NCBI RefSeq assembly: GCF_017652985.1
Contig: NZ_JAGGDJ010000002.1
Coordinates: 62,001-126,000, forward strand
Direction: 5' to 3'
Length of the DNA: 64,000 nt
Source: Paenibacillus artemisiicola
Lineage (GTDB): Bacteria > Bacillota > Bacilli > Paenibacillales > Paenibacillaceae
Each line of letters starts with the position of its first letter. Position 1 is the stretch's first letter. A model generated the notes under the pieces. It was given only the letters and a program-made list of their open reading frames with translations, was not told the origin of the DNA and did not search any database. Positions 18,899 through 25,819 of this stretch are shown here, piece after piece. The translations under genes and the position numbers were made by a program.

Positions 18899-19080
18899 GG
18901 GACGGGCGATCGGGACGTTCGGTCCGAGCGCCACGGGACGCATGTCCGGGTTCTCGCCGGGTTCGCCGCGGTTGGCCGCGAGTTCGCGCTTGCGCCCGGA
19001 AATCGCGTTGGACTGGGCGGGGGCGGCGCCACATACCATTCTAAGGTAAACCATTTTCTTTGGAATGGAGATCGCCATCC

Positions 19081-19950
19081 ATGCCGATTCCCGTGCATTG
19101 CCGAACCTTGAACGTCGAAGGCGTCGACGTGTTCTACCGCGAAGCGGGCCATCCCGGCCGTCCCGCGATCGTCCTGCTTCACGGGTTCCCGAGTTCCTCC
19201 CATATGTTCCGCGGCTTGATTCCGCTGCTCGCGGACCGGTATCGCGTCATCGCGCCCGATTATCCCGGCTTCGGGAACAGCGCCATGCCACCGGCGGAAA
19301 CGTTCGGTTACACGTTCGAGCGGCTGTCGCTCGTCGTCGAACGGTTTCTCGAAGCGCTGGGCATCCCGCGCTATATCTTGTACGTGCACGACTACGGGGG
19401 CCCGGTCGGCTTTCGGATCGCGGTTCGCCGGCCGGAGCGCATTCTCGGGTTCGTCGTCCAGAACGCCGTCGCGAACATCGAAGGGCTCGGGGAACCGTTC
19501 GATGTTTTCAAGGCACTCTGGGCGGACCCGAGTCCCGCGAACATAGCGGCGTTCGCGCGGCTGCTGACCTTCCCGTTCACGAAGCGGCAGTATTTAGAGG
19601 GCGTCTGCCAGCCGGCGATCGTCGGGCCGGACGGTTATTCCATGGACCAATTCTTCTTGAACCGTCCGGGCAGCGCCGCCATCCAGCTGGCGCTCGGCTA
19701 CGACTACCGTACCAACGTCGCGCGGTATCCGGAGTGGCAGCGGTATATGCGCGTCTACCAGCCGCCGATGATTATCGCCTGGGGCCGGAACGATTTTAAT
19801 TTTACGCTCGAAGGCGCCTACGCGTACAAGCGGGAGCTCCCTCGGGCGGAGCTGCATCTGCTGTGCGGCGGTCATTTCCTCCTCGAGGAGGCGAGCGTGA
19901 CGGTCGCGGCGCTGATCAAGCGGTTTTTCGGGCGCGCGTACGGGTTCTAG
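19081..19950 (+). CDS. Alpha/beta hydrolase (haloalkane dehalogenase or epoxide hydrolase type)
   Basis: A 289-residue alpha/beta hydrolase. The oxyanion segment LLHGFPSSSHMFR is near residues 38-50, the nucleophile elbow VHDYGG places an Asp nucleophile at residue 104 (not Ser), and the catalytic His lies in CGGHF near 265. An Asp nucleophile with HDYGG is typical of epoxide hydrolases and dehalogenases. The substrate cannot be told from sequence. GGAG at 19067-19070 supports ATG 19081; a TTG seven codons earlier is unlikely. The next gene has its own promoter. Confidence 0.88.
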   Translation: MPIPVHCRTLNVEGVDVFYREAGHPGRPAIVLLHGFPSSSHMFRGLIPLLADRYRVIAPDYPGFGNSAMPPAETFGYTFERLSLVVERFLEALGIPRYILYVHDYGGPVGFRIAVRRPERILGFVVQNAVANIEGLGEPFDVFKALWADPSPANIAAFARLLTFPFTKRQYLEGVCQPAIVGPDGYSMDQFFLNRPGSAAIQLALGYDYRTNVARYPEWQRYMRVYQPPMIIAWGRNDFNFTLEGAYAYKRELPRAELHLLCGGHFLLEEASVTVAALIKRFFGRAYGF

Positions 19951-19983
19951 GCGGCCGGGCGCGGCATGCGGCGCGAGTCGGGC

Positions 19984-20013
19984 TTGACGGCGCTTCGGCC
20001 GCCGGGTTATAAC
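19984..20013 (+). promoter_or_regulatory. Promoter of the T-box leader and methyltransferase gene
   Basis: TTGACG at 19984-19989, 18-base spacer, TATAAC at 20008-20013. Transcription would begin near 20020, just before the T-box stem I. Confidence 0.65.
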
Positions 20014-20019
20014 TGGAAT

Positions 20020-20303
20020 AAGTTTCTGGCTGTTCCTAGTCGGAAGTACGATCGACAGCTCATATTCGAAGATCCATGAACGGGAGAGTAGTTCCGCGAT
20101 GCACGTCGCAGCGAGCCGGGGCGGTGGAAGCCGGCACGTACGCGCGGACACGAAGCGCACCCGGGAGATGATCCGCCGAAACGAAGTAGGCGAATCCGGC
20201 GAAGGGCCGTTATTCCGGAGAGCGGCCGAAGCGTATCGGCACGTAGAGTGGTACCGCGGGAGCATGGCTCTCGTCTCTAATCATAGAGACGAGGGCTTTT
20301 TTG
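20020..20303 (+). promoter_or_regulatory. T-box leader upstream of a methyltransferase gene
   Basis: The region has the parts of a T-box riboswitch in order: a stem I start with AGTA at 20087-20090, the distal GGTGGAA loop, the GAA of the specifier loop at 20152-20154, the T-box sequence AGAGTGGTACCGCG at 20245-20258, and an intrinsic terminator at 20266-20303. T-boxes bind a specific uncharged tRNA and then allow readthrough. Counting as in the glnS T-box at 27.7 kb (GAA, one base, codon) gives CGC (arginine) at 20156-20158. The acceptor-pairing bulge TGGT at 20249-20252 predicts discriminator base A, which does not fit every arginine tRNA, so the amino acid is uncertain. Confidence 0.85.
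20266..20303 (+). terminator. T-box terminator
   Basis: GGCTCTCGTCTCT (20266-20278) pairs with AGAGACGAGGGC (20285-20296) over a six-base loop, then a T-run. It is the terminator arm of the T-box switch; the alternative antiterminator uses the T-box sequence at 20245-20258. Confidence 0.9.
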
Positions 20304-20356
20304 TTTTCCGGCGGCCCGGTTCAGTCGGGCCGAAGAGGCGAAGGGGAGCGGTCGAC

Positions 20357-21100
20357 ATGGAGAAAAAGGACTTGAAGACGTTCGTGCTCGGGAAGCTCGA
20401 GCTGCGGGAAGGCATGCGCGTCCTCGATTTGGGGTGCGGACCTGGCGGGGACTTGCTTGCGCTTGGCGAACGGCTTCGCGACGCGTCTTACGACGGCGTG
20501 GACGCGTCCGCGGCCGCGATCGCGGAAGCCGAAGCGGCGGCGGCGGGCGACGGGCGGTTCCGCTTCCGGACGATGGATATTTCCGCGGGCCTGCCGTTCG
20601 AGGACGGCTGCTTCGATGCGGTGTATTCCATCAACCTGCTGGAATGCATCGTCGATAAAGCGGCGCTGCTCCGCGAAATCCATCGCGTGCTGAAGCCCGG
20701 CGGGCAAACCGTGATGGCGCATCTCGACTTCGATACCCAGCTGTTCGACGGCACGGACAAAGACCGCGTGCGCCGCCTCGTGCAGGCATACAGCGACTGG
20801 CAGCAGGCATGGATGGACGACTGCGATGCCTGGATGGGCCGCCGGTTGTGGAAGCATCTGAACGGGAGCGGATTGTTCGACGGCGCCGTGGACGCCTTCG
20901 TCTTGACGGATACGCGCTTCGAGCCCGGTCGTTACGGCTACGACCGCGCCATGGATTTCGGCGCGATGGCGAAGCGGGGCTTGGTCACGGAGGCGGACTA
21001 TGCCGCCTTCCTGCAGGAGCAGCAGGCGCTCGGCGAAGCCGGACGGTTCTTTTACAGCATTACGATGTATGCCTACGACGGGCGGAAGAAGGGCGGTTGA
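20357..21100 (+). CDS. Class I SAM-dependent methyltransferase, T-box controlled
   Basis: A 247-residue methyltransferase with motif I VLDLGCGPGG at residues 21-30, the acidic strand-2 end YDGVDAS, the motif around the methyl pocket FDAVYSINLLECIVDK, and a C-terminal alpha-rich substrate domain rich in Trp and Asp. The substrate is unknown. AAGGGGAG at 20341-20348 is eight bases from ATG 20357; the frame runs open into the leader but there is no start signal there. Expression should rise when a certain tRNA is uncharged, so the enzyme likely serves amino-acid metabolism or modification. Confidence 0.85.
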   Translation: MEKKDLKTFVLGKLELREGMRVLDLGCGPGGDLLALGERLRDASYDGVDASAAAIAEAEAAAAGDGRFRFRTMDISAGLPFEDGCFDAVYSINLLECIVDKAALLREIHRVLKPGGQTVMAHLDFDTQLFDGTDKDRVRRLVQAYSDWQQAWMDDCDAWMGRRLWKHLNGSGLFDGAVDAFVLTDTRFEPGRYGYDRAMDFGAMAKRGLVTEADYAAFLQEQQALGEAGRFFYSITMYAYDGRKKGG

Positions 21101-21117
21101 ACCGCTACGACGTCAGC

Positions 21118-21146
21118 TTGACGAATGCGGCCGGAAGGATTAAATT
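21118..21146 (+). promoter_or_regulatory. Promoter of the Fur/PerR-type repressor gene
   Basis: TTGACG at 21118-21123, 17-base spacer, TAAATT at 21141-21146. The last base of the -10 overlaps the 7-1-7 box, so a bound repressor would block polymerase. Confidence 0.7.
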
Positions 21147-21160
21147 TAAACTAAGTCTAA
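21146..21160 (+). promoter_or_regulatory. Fur/PerR-type 7-1-7 box at the repressor gene
   Basis: TTAAACTAAGTCTAA differs by one base from the boxes at 5519-5533 and 22560-22574. Its position over the transcription start implies autoregulation. Confidence 0.7.
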
Positions 21161-21182
21161 AAACTGCGAGGAGGGGATTCGG

Positions 21183-21587
21183 ATGTCCCGCCAAACGTTG
21201 ACCGCGCCCCGAAAGCTGATCCTGGATATCGTGACCCATTCGCACGACCATCCGACCGCTTCGGACATCATCGACCGCCTGAAGAGCCAAGGCCAAAGCG
21301 TCGCTTACGCGACCGTATATAATTCGCTCCGCTATTTGACCGAGCAGGGGCTCATCCGCGAGCTGAAGCTCGAGAAGGATGCCAGCCGCTACGACGCGCG
21401 GACCGAAGATCACCAGCACATCGTCTGCGTATCCTGCGGGAAAGTCAGCGAAGTGCTGACGGTCTCGCCGAAGGAATGGCTTCGGCGGATCGAGGAAGAG
21501 ACCGGGTACGCGATTTCGGAAGAACAATTTCTATTCAAAGGGGTGTGCGCGGAATGTCGGACGTCGGCCAGCCTATCGACGCATTGA
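21183..21587 (+). CDS. Fur/PerR family transcriptional repressor
   Basis: A 134-residue Fur-family protein: winged helix with HPTASDII and VAYATVYNSLRYL, then the dimerisation domain. Structural zinc ligands are the pairs Cys82/Cys85 and Cys122/Cys125. Regulatory metal ligands equivalent to those of Bacillus PerR are His23, Asp71, His77 and His79, but the position of PerR Asp104 is Glu90 here. The N-terminus is about a dozen residues shorter than PerR. GAGGAGGGG lies just before ATG 21183. It overlaps the next gene by 34 bp. It probably represses itself, trxB and the CxxC gene through the 7-1-7 boxes. Confidence 0.88.
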   Translation: MSRQTLTAPRKLILDIVTHSHDHPTASDIIDRLKSQGQSVAYATVYNSLRYLTEQGLIRELKLEKDASRYDARTEDHQHIVCVSCGKVSEVLTVSPKEWLRRIEEETGYAISEEQFLFKGVCAECRTSASLSTH

Positions 21588-22270
21588 ACGCGGATGCTTT
21601 TCCGGACGGCGCGTTCTGCGATACGACGCGAAGAATCGTCGTCATCAGCCCGTTTCCCGCGCGGCTGCAGGGGCTCGTCTCGGAGCTGATGGCCCGCTGC
21701 TACGACGTGCTGATGTTCCACAGCGCCAAGGAATCGGTGCTGTCCCTGCTTCAAAACGACCTCGTCGTCGTGGATCTCACGTGGGGCACGGAGGAGGACG
21801 TCCCGGCGCAGGCGGCCGGCTCGGCCGACTGCCTCTATTTGGTCGGCAGCCGCACGGTGCAGCCCGTGCCGGAGGGCCACACGCTGGCATGGCCGTCGGC
21901 GCTCGAGACGGCGCTCGCGAAGATCGAAGCTCTCGCGGGCCAGAGCAAGCCGCAGACCGACGCGTCAGCCGACCGTCTGCGCTTCAAGGACGTGGAGATG
22001 GACCTGAAGCGGATCATCGTCCTCCACCGCGGCGCGAAGATCGACCTGACGAAGACCGAATTCGACCTGCTGCGCGTGCTGCTGACGTCGGACGGCGGCG
22101 TCCTGTCCCGCCAGGAAATCATGGAGGCGATCTGGGGCGACGGCTATTTCGGCGGAAGCAATTCGATCGACGTGCACATCAAGAGCTTGCGGCAGAAGCT
22201 GGGCGACGACCCGAAGCGGCCGGTCTATATCGCAACCGTTCGCGGCGTCGGCTACCGGCTCGGCGAGTAA
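21554..22270 (+). CDS. Atypical OmpR-type regulator with degenerate receiver
   Basis: A 238-residue protein. Residues about 20-130 look like a receiver domain (RRIVVISPF at the first strand, LVVVDLTW at the third) but the acidic pair that binds magnesium is replaced by Ser-Pro and no conserved Lys is visible, so phosphorylation is doubtful. Residues about 140-238 form a clear OmpR winged helix (FDLLRVLLTSDGGVLSRQEI, then SIDVHIKSLRQKLGDD and VRGVGYRLGE). AAAGGGGTG sits eight bases before ATG 21554, inside the end of the Fur-family gene, which points to coupled translation. No histidine kinase gene is nearby. It is the local candidate for binding the CTTCAT arrays. Confidence 0.85.
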   Translation: MSDVGQPIDALNADAFPDGAFCDTTRRIVVISPFPARLQGLVSELMARCYDVLMFHSAKESVLSLLQNDLVVVDLTWGTEEDVPAQAAGSADCLYLVGSRTVQPVPEGHTLAWPSALETALAKIEALAGQSKPQTDASADRLRFKDVEMDLKRIIVLHRGAKIDLTKTEFDLLRVLLTSDGGVLSRQEIMEAIWGDGYFGGSNSIDVHIKSLRQKLGDDPKRPVYIATVRGVGYRLGE

Positions 22271-22284
22271 GCGCGCATGCCATT

Positions 22285-22322
22285 CGCAGGGCGGCCTTCG
22301 GCAACACGGAGGCCGCCCTGCG
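22285..22322 (+). terminator. Hairpin after the OmpR-type regulator gene
   Basis: CGCAGGGCGGCCT (22285-22297) pairs perfectly with AGGCCGCCCTGCG (22310-22322). There is no T-run, so termination may be partial. Confidence 0.6.
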
Positions 22323-22455
22323 GCTGTCCGCGAAGGCATCGATCTGCGTCGGCTGTCCGTGACGGCGTCGCCCCGCGAATGTCCGCCTGGTATAGACCGC
22401 TTTCGCCGGCTCGAATAAGCCGCAATCGGCGTCCTATTCGCGGACCGCACGCCTC

Positions 22456-22542
22456 TTCATCGAACCTTTATCGACTCTTCATCGTTCCTTCATGATCGCT
22501 TCATCATACCTTCATGCAAGCCTCGCGCATGGATGGTATGAT
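22456..22542 (+). promoter_or_regulatory. CTTCAT repeat array and -10 upstream of trxB
   Basis: TT(C/T)AT elements begin at 22456, 22467, 22478, 22489, 22500 and 22511, an exact 11-base period, each preceded by C. TATGAT at 22537-22542 is a good -10, 26 bases after the start of the last repeat, with no -35 consensus. Six direct repeats one helical turn apart suggest cooperative binding by an OmpR/PhoP-type activator. Confidence 0.75.
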
Positions 22543-22559
22543 TTTTTTGTGCCCAATAA

Positions 22560-22574
22560 TTAAACTAAATCTAA
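22560..22574 (+). promoter_or_regulatory. Fur/PerR-type 7-1-7 box upstream of trxB
   Basis: TTAAACTAAATCTAA, identical over 15 bases to the box at 5519-5533, lies between the -10 (22537-22542) and the ribosome site of trxB. Confidence 0.7.
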
Positions 22575-22596
22575 ATATAAAAACGGAGGGAACCGT

Positions 22597-23541
22597 ATGC
22601 GAAAAACGATTATCGTCGGTACCGGCCCGGCCGGATTGACGGCCGCCATTTACTTAGCGCGAGCGAACCTGAACCCCCTCGTCATCGAAGGCCCCGAACC
22701 GGGCGGCCAGCTGACGACGACCACCGAAGTGGAGAATTTCCCGGGCTTCCCGGACGGCATCATGGGGCCGGAGCTGATGGACAACATGCGGAAGCAGGCC
22801 GAACGATTCGGCGCCGAGTTCAAGACCGGCTGGGTGACCGAGGTCGACGCGTCGAAACGGCCGTTCACGCTGAAGGTGGAAGGGCTCGGCGAGCTGCAGG
22901 CCGAAACGCTCATCATCTCGACCGGCGCCTCGGCGAAATACTTAGGCATTCCCGGCGAGCGCGACAACGTCGGCCGCGGCGTCAGCACCTGCGCCACCTG
23001 CGACGGCTTCTTCTTCCGCGGCAAGAAAATCGTCGTGGTCGGGGGCGGCGACTCCGCCATGGAGGAAGCAAGCTTCCTGACGCGCTTCGCCTCTGAAGTC
23101 GTCGTGGTCAACCGCCGCGAAGAGCTCCGCGCCTCCAAAATCATGCAGGCGAGAGCGCGCGACAACGCCAAAATCAGTTGGGCGCTCGGCCGTACGCCGC
23201 TCGAGGTCGTGGCGGACGACAAAGGCGTGAAAGGACTTAAAGTGCTGAACAACGCGACCGGCCAAGAAGAGCTGCTCGAGACGGACGGCGTCTTCATCGC
23301 CATCGGCCACACGCCGAACACGAAATTTCTCGGCGGCCAGCTGACGACGGACGATCACGGCTACCTGGTCGTGAAGCCCGGCACCACGGAAACGAACGTT
23401 CCCGGCATCTTCGCGTGCGGCGACGTCCAGGATAATCGGTACCGCCAAGCCATTAGCGCCGCCGGCACGGGCTGCATGGCCGCGCTCGACGCCGAACGGT
23501 TCCTGGAAGCGTCCGAAGCGTTCTCCGCCGCAGCCGTTTGA
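22597..23541 (+). CDS. trxB: Thioredoxin-disulfide reductase
   Basis: A 314-residue low-molecular-weight thioredoxin reductase. FAD-binding GTGPAGLTAA is at residues 8-17, the redox-active disulfide CATC is Cys132/Cys135, the NADPH motif GGGDSAMEEA follows, and GDVQDNRYRQA near the C-terminus closes over FAD. It passes electrons from NADPH to thioredoxin or to the glutaredoxin-like protein encoded next. GGAGGG precedes ATG 22597. It heads a three-gene redox operon and carries both the CTTCAT array and the 7-1-7 box upstream. Confidence 0.96.
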   Translation: MRKTIIVGTGPAGLTAAIYLARANLNPLVIEGPEPGGQLTTTTEVENFPGFPDGIMGPELMDNMRKQAERFGAEFKTGWVTEVDASKRPFTLKVEGLGELQAETLIISTGASAKYLGIPGERDNVGRGVSTCATCDGFFFRGKKIVVVGGGDSAMEEASFLTRFASEVVVVNRREELRASKIMQARARDNAKISWALGRTPLEVVADDKGVKGLKVLNNATGQEELLETDGVFIAIGHTPNTKFLGGQLTTDDHGYLVVKPGTTETNVPGIFACGDVQDNRYRQAISAAGTGCMAALDAERFLEASEAFSAAAV

Positions 23542-23568
23542 ATGACATCCGCTTAAGGAGGAATAACT

Positions 23569-23817
23569 ATGTCTGGTGCCAATCCCGTCATCGTGTATAC
23601 AAGCACGCACTGCAATTTCTGCAAGCAAGTGAAATCGTTCCTGAGCGACCGCGGCGTCGCCTATGAGGAGCGCAATATCGACCAAGACGAGAAGTACGCC
23701 GAAGAACTGTGGAATACGGGCATGCGCTCCGTGCCCGTGACCGTCATCGGCGAAGCCAAAATTCTCGGCTTCAACCAGACGCAGCTGAACCGCGCCGTCG
23801 CCGAGCTGCAAGCCTAG
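23569..23817 (+). CDS. Glutaredoxin family protein
   Basis: An 82-residue thioredoxin-fold protein with the active-site pair CNFC (Cys15, Cys18), the cis-Pro segment SVPVTVIG and the C-terminal helix NRAVAELQA. Size and layout fit NrdH-like or small glutaredoxins that are reduced by thioredoxin reductase. It sits 27 bp after trxB with an AGGAGG ribosome site and 46 bp before the peroxiredoxin gene, so the three probably form an NADPH to TrxB to Grx to peroxiredoxin chain. Confidence 0.92.
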   Translation: MSGANPVIVYTSTHCNFCKQVKSFLSDRGVAYEERNIDQDEKYAEELWNTGMRSVPVTVIGEAKILGFNQTQLNRAVAELQA

Positions 23818-23863
23818 TCCGTCGCCAACCCATTCATTCACATACACAGGAGGATTTTAAACC

Positions 23864-24427
23864 ATGACCATGCAACCAACCGTCGCTTACCCGTTCGCCA
23901 AAGTCGGCCTGCCCGCGCCCGAGTTCACGCTGCCTTCCACGAAGAACCTCGAGACGCTCGAGGAGAACGTCTCGCTCTCCGATTACCGCGGCAAATGGCT
24001 CGTGCTGTTCTTCTGGCCGTACGACTTCACGTTCGTCTGCCCGACGGAAATCGTCGGCTTCAGCGACGCGTACGAACAGTTCAAGAGCCTGGATTGCGAA
24101 GTGCTCGGCGCTTCCGTCGACAGCGTCTATACGCACCGCGCCTGGATCGAGACGCCGGTCGACAAGAACGGCATCGGTCCGGTCCGCTTCCCGATCGCGT
24201 CCGACTTCACGAAGGAAACGGCGCACGCCTACGGCATCCTGAGCGAAGAAGGCGCGGCGCACCGCGGCCTGTTCATCATCGATCCGGAAGGCATCCTGCG
24301 CTACCAGGTCGTGACGGACATGAACGTCGGCCGGAGCGTCGACGAGACGCTGCGCGTGCTGCAGGCGCTGCAATCCGGCGGCCTGTGCCCGGTCAACTGG
24401 AAACCGGGCGACAAAACGCTGGGCTAA
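23864..24427 (+). CDS. 2-Cys peroxiredoxin (AhpC/Prx type)
   Basis: A 187-residue typical 2-Cys peroxiredoxin that reduces hydrogen peroxide and organic peroxides. The peroxidatic Cys59 lies in FTFVCPTE and the resolving Cys175 in GLCPVNWKPGD. The length equals AhpC. There is no ahpF next to it; the upstream trxB and glutaredoxin genes can supply reductant. AGGAGG precedes ATG 23864 and a strong terminator follows, so it closes the operon. Confidence 0.95.
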   Translation: MTMQPTVAYPFAKVGLPAPEFTLPSTKNLETLEENVSLSDYRGKWLVLFFWPYDFTFVCPTEIVGFSDAYEQFKSLDCEVLGASVDSVYTHRAWIETPVDKNGIGPVRFPIASDFTKETAHAYGILSEEGAAHRGLFIIDPEGILRYQVVTDMNVGRSVDETLRVLQALQSGGLCPVNWKPGDKTLG

Positions 24428-24455
24428 AACCCGCGCATTGGCGCTTGCGATACCG

Positions 24456-24490
24456 AAGACTCCGTCCCTTATCGGGGACGGAGTCTTTTT
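24456..24490 (+). terminator. Terminator of the trxB operon
   Basis: AAGACTCCGTCCC (24456-24468) pairs with GGGACGGAGTCTT, then TTTTT. Confidence 0.92.
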
Positions 24491-24552
24491 CGCGCTTGAA
24501 CGGTCAGCGATGAACGGAAGGGTAGGGAACGGAAGGACCCCGAGGCCGGGGC

Positions 24553-24578
24553 GTGGAATTCTTAAGTGGAATTCTTAA
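24553..24578 (+). repeat. Perfect 13-bp tandem duplication
   Basis: GTGGAATTCTTAA occurs twice in direct succession (24553-24565 and 24566-24578) in the gap before the Nudix gene. It looks like a recent slippage duplication. Confidence 0.8.
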
Positions 24579-24608
24579 CCGAATACCACACGGAAAGGGG
24601 GTTCAGGC

Positions 24609-25091
24609 ATGTTCTACGTCAATTCGCGCGCGATTATCGAGCGCACCGTCGGCGGTCGCGCCGAGATTATCGTCCAAACGCGGAACAAGCCCGGCGGGCC
24701 GCGGCGCGTCGAGCTGCCGGGCGGGAGAATCGAGCCGTTCGAATCGCTCGTCGCCGCGCTCGTTCGGGAAGTCAAGGAAGAGACGGGGCTCGATCTCGTC
24801 GAAATCGAAGGCCAGGAGACGCGGATCGAAACCGCGGGCATCAATCCCGATTTCGAGGTGGAGTGCATTCGTCCGTTCGCGGCGTATCAGACGACGAAAG
24901 GGCCGATCGATTCCGTCGGCGTTTATTTTCGCTGCAAGGCGGCGGGCGAGCTGCTCGAGGCGGGCGACGAAACGCTGCGGCCCCGCTGGGTGGCGGTCGA
25001 GGAGATTCGGCGCATGATGGCGCAAGACCCGCTGCAATTTGCCGACGTCGATCGGGCGGGCCTGCTGTTTTACTTGAAGCATCCGGAGTGA
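24609..25091 (+). CDS. Nudix hydrolase
   Basis: A 160-residue protein with a complete Nudix box from Gly39 to Leu61 (G-x5-E-x7-REVKEETGL), which binds divalent metal and hydrolyses nucleoside-diphosphate-X compounds. The remainder is the usual mixed alpha/beta fold ending in LLFYLKHPE. The substrate cannot be predicted. AAAGGGGG precedes ATG 24609. The next gene in the same direction is 88 bp away with its own ribosome site. Confidence 0.9.
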   Translation: MFYVNSRAIIERTVGGRAEIIVQTRNKPGGPRRVELPGGRIEPFESLVAALVREVKEETGLDLVEIEGQETRIETAGINPDFEVECIRPFAAYQTTKGPIDSVGVYFRCKAAGELLEAGDETLRPRWVAVEEIRRMMAQDPLQFADVDRAGLLFYLKHPE

Positions 25092-25179
25092 ACGGCTTCG
25101 CCGCTTGCGTCATCATCCGCTGCCGGAGGGTATACGAAGGTATGGCTTGCCTGCAAAGCCGGAAAGGGGAGACCTGCCG

Positions 25180-25737
25180 ATGAACCCGCTAACGGAACGA
25201 CAAGTAGAGGAATTGAAGCAATTGCTGCTGGAGGAGAGGCGGCAGCTGCAGGATCACTTCGAACGCGAAGACGCGGACGGCGCGGCCACGGCGTCGGAAA
25301 CGGCGTCGACGGGCGAGCTGTCGGCTTACGATAATCATCCCGGGGACTTGGGCACGGAGACGTTCGAGCGCGAACGGGATATGGCGATCGATGAGCGGCT
25401 GGACGGACAGCTGGAGGAAACCGAGGCCGCGCTGGATCGCATCGCGACCGGCCGTTACGGGATCTGCGAGATCTGCGGCGAGCCGATCCCCTTCGAGCGC
25501 CTCGAAGCGCTGCCGGCCGCAAGACGCTGCGTGGCGCATGCGTCCGATACGTTGTCGGAGGCGCGTCCGCCGGAAGAGGACGTCATGACCGCGCCGCCGT
25601 CCGGCGCCGGATCGGGCCGCCGGGCCAATGCCGGCCGGTTCGACGACGCGGACGCGTGGAAGACGCTGGAGGACTACGGCAACGCCAGCGATACGGTTCG
25701 GACGGACCGCGGCGCGAACGATCCCGCGCTCGATTGA
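25180..25737 (+). CDS. TraR/DksA-type zinc finger protein, YteA-like
   Basis: A 185-residue protein. The N-terminal coiled coil (LTERQVEELKQLLLEERRQLQ) and the ERERDMAIDERLDGQLEETEAALDRI helix lead to a zinc finger with Cys96, Cys99 and Cys117, in which the fourth ligand is His120 rather than Cys. This is the layout of firmicute YteA proteins, linked to sporulation in the family name; their exact role is unknown. GGAAAGGGGAG precedes ATG 25180. The C-terminal 60 residues are low-complexity and end with an acidic tail. Confidence 0.88.
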   Translation: MNPLTERQVEELKQLLLEERRQLQDHFEREDADGAATASETASTGELSAYDNHPGDLGTETFERERDMAIDERLDGQLEETEAALDRIATGRYGICEICGEPIPFERLEALPAARRCVAHASDTLSEARPPEEDVMTAPPSGAGSGRRANAGRFDDADAWKTLEDYGNASDTVRTDRGANDPALD

Positions 25738-25747
25738 ACGCGTACCC

Positions 25748-25780
25748 GAAAAGGCGGCATCGTGCGGATGCCGCCTTTTC
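25748..25780. terminator. Bidirectional terminator between converging genes
   Basis: GAAAAGGCGGCATC (25748-25761) pairs with GATGCCGCCTTTTC (25767-25780). The symmetric A/T flanks fit termination of both the YteA-like gene and the SLH glycosidase gene. Confidence 0.88.
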
Positions 25781-25819
25781 GGCGCGCTGCGCCGCCGCGG
25801 AAGCGCGTCCGCTTGCCGA

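Noticed and set aside
20155..20160. Histidine (CAC) as specifier of the first T-box
   Set aside because: The TGGT bulge predicts discriminator base A, whereas bacterial tRNA-His carries C, and the register of the glnS T-box does not place CAC at the specifier.
20099..20356. N-terminal extension of the T-box-controlled methyltransferase
   Set aside because: The frame is open but crosses the T-box antiterminator and terminator; the ribosome site and motif start point to 20357.
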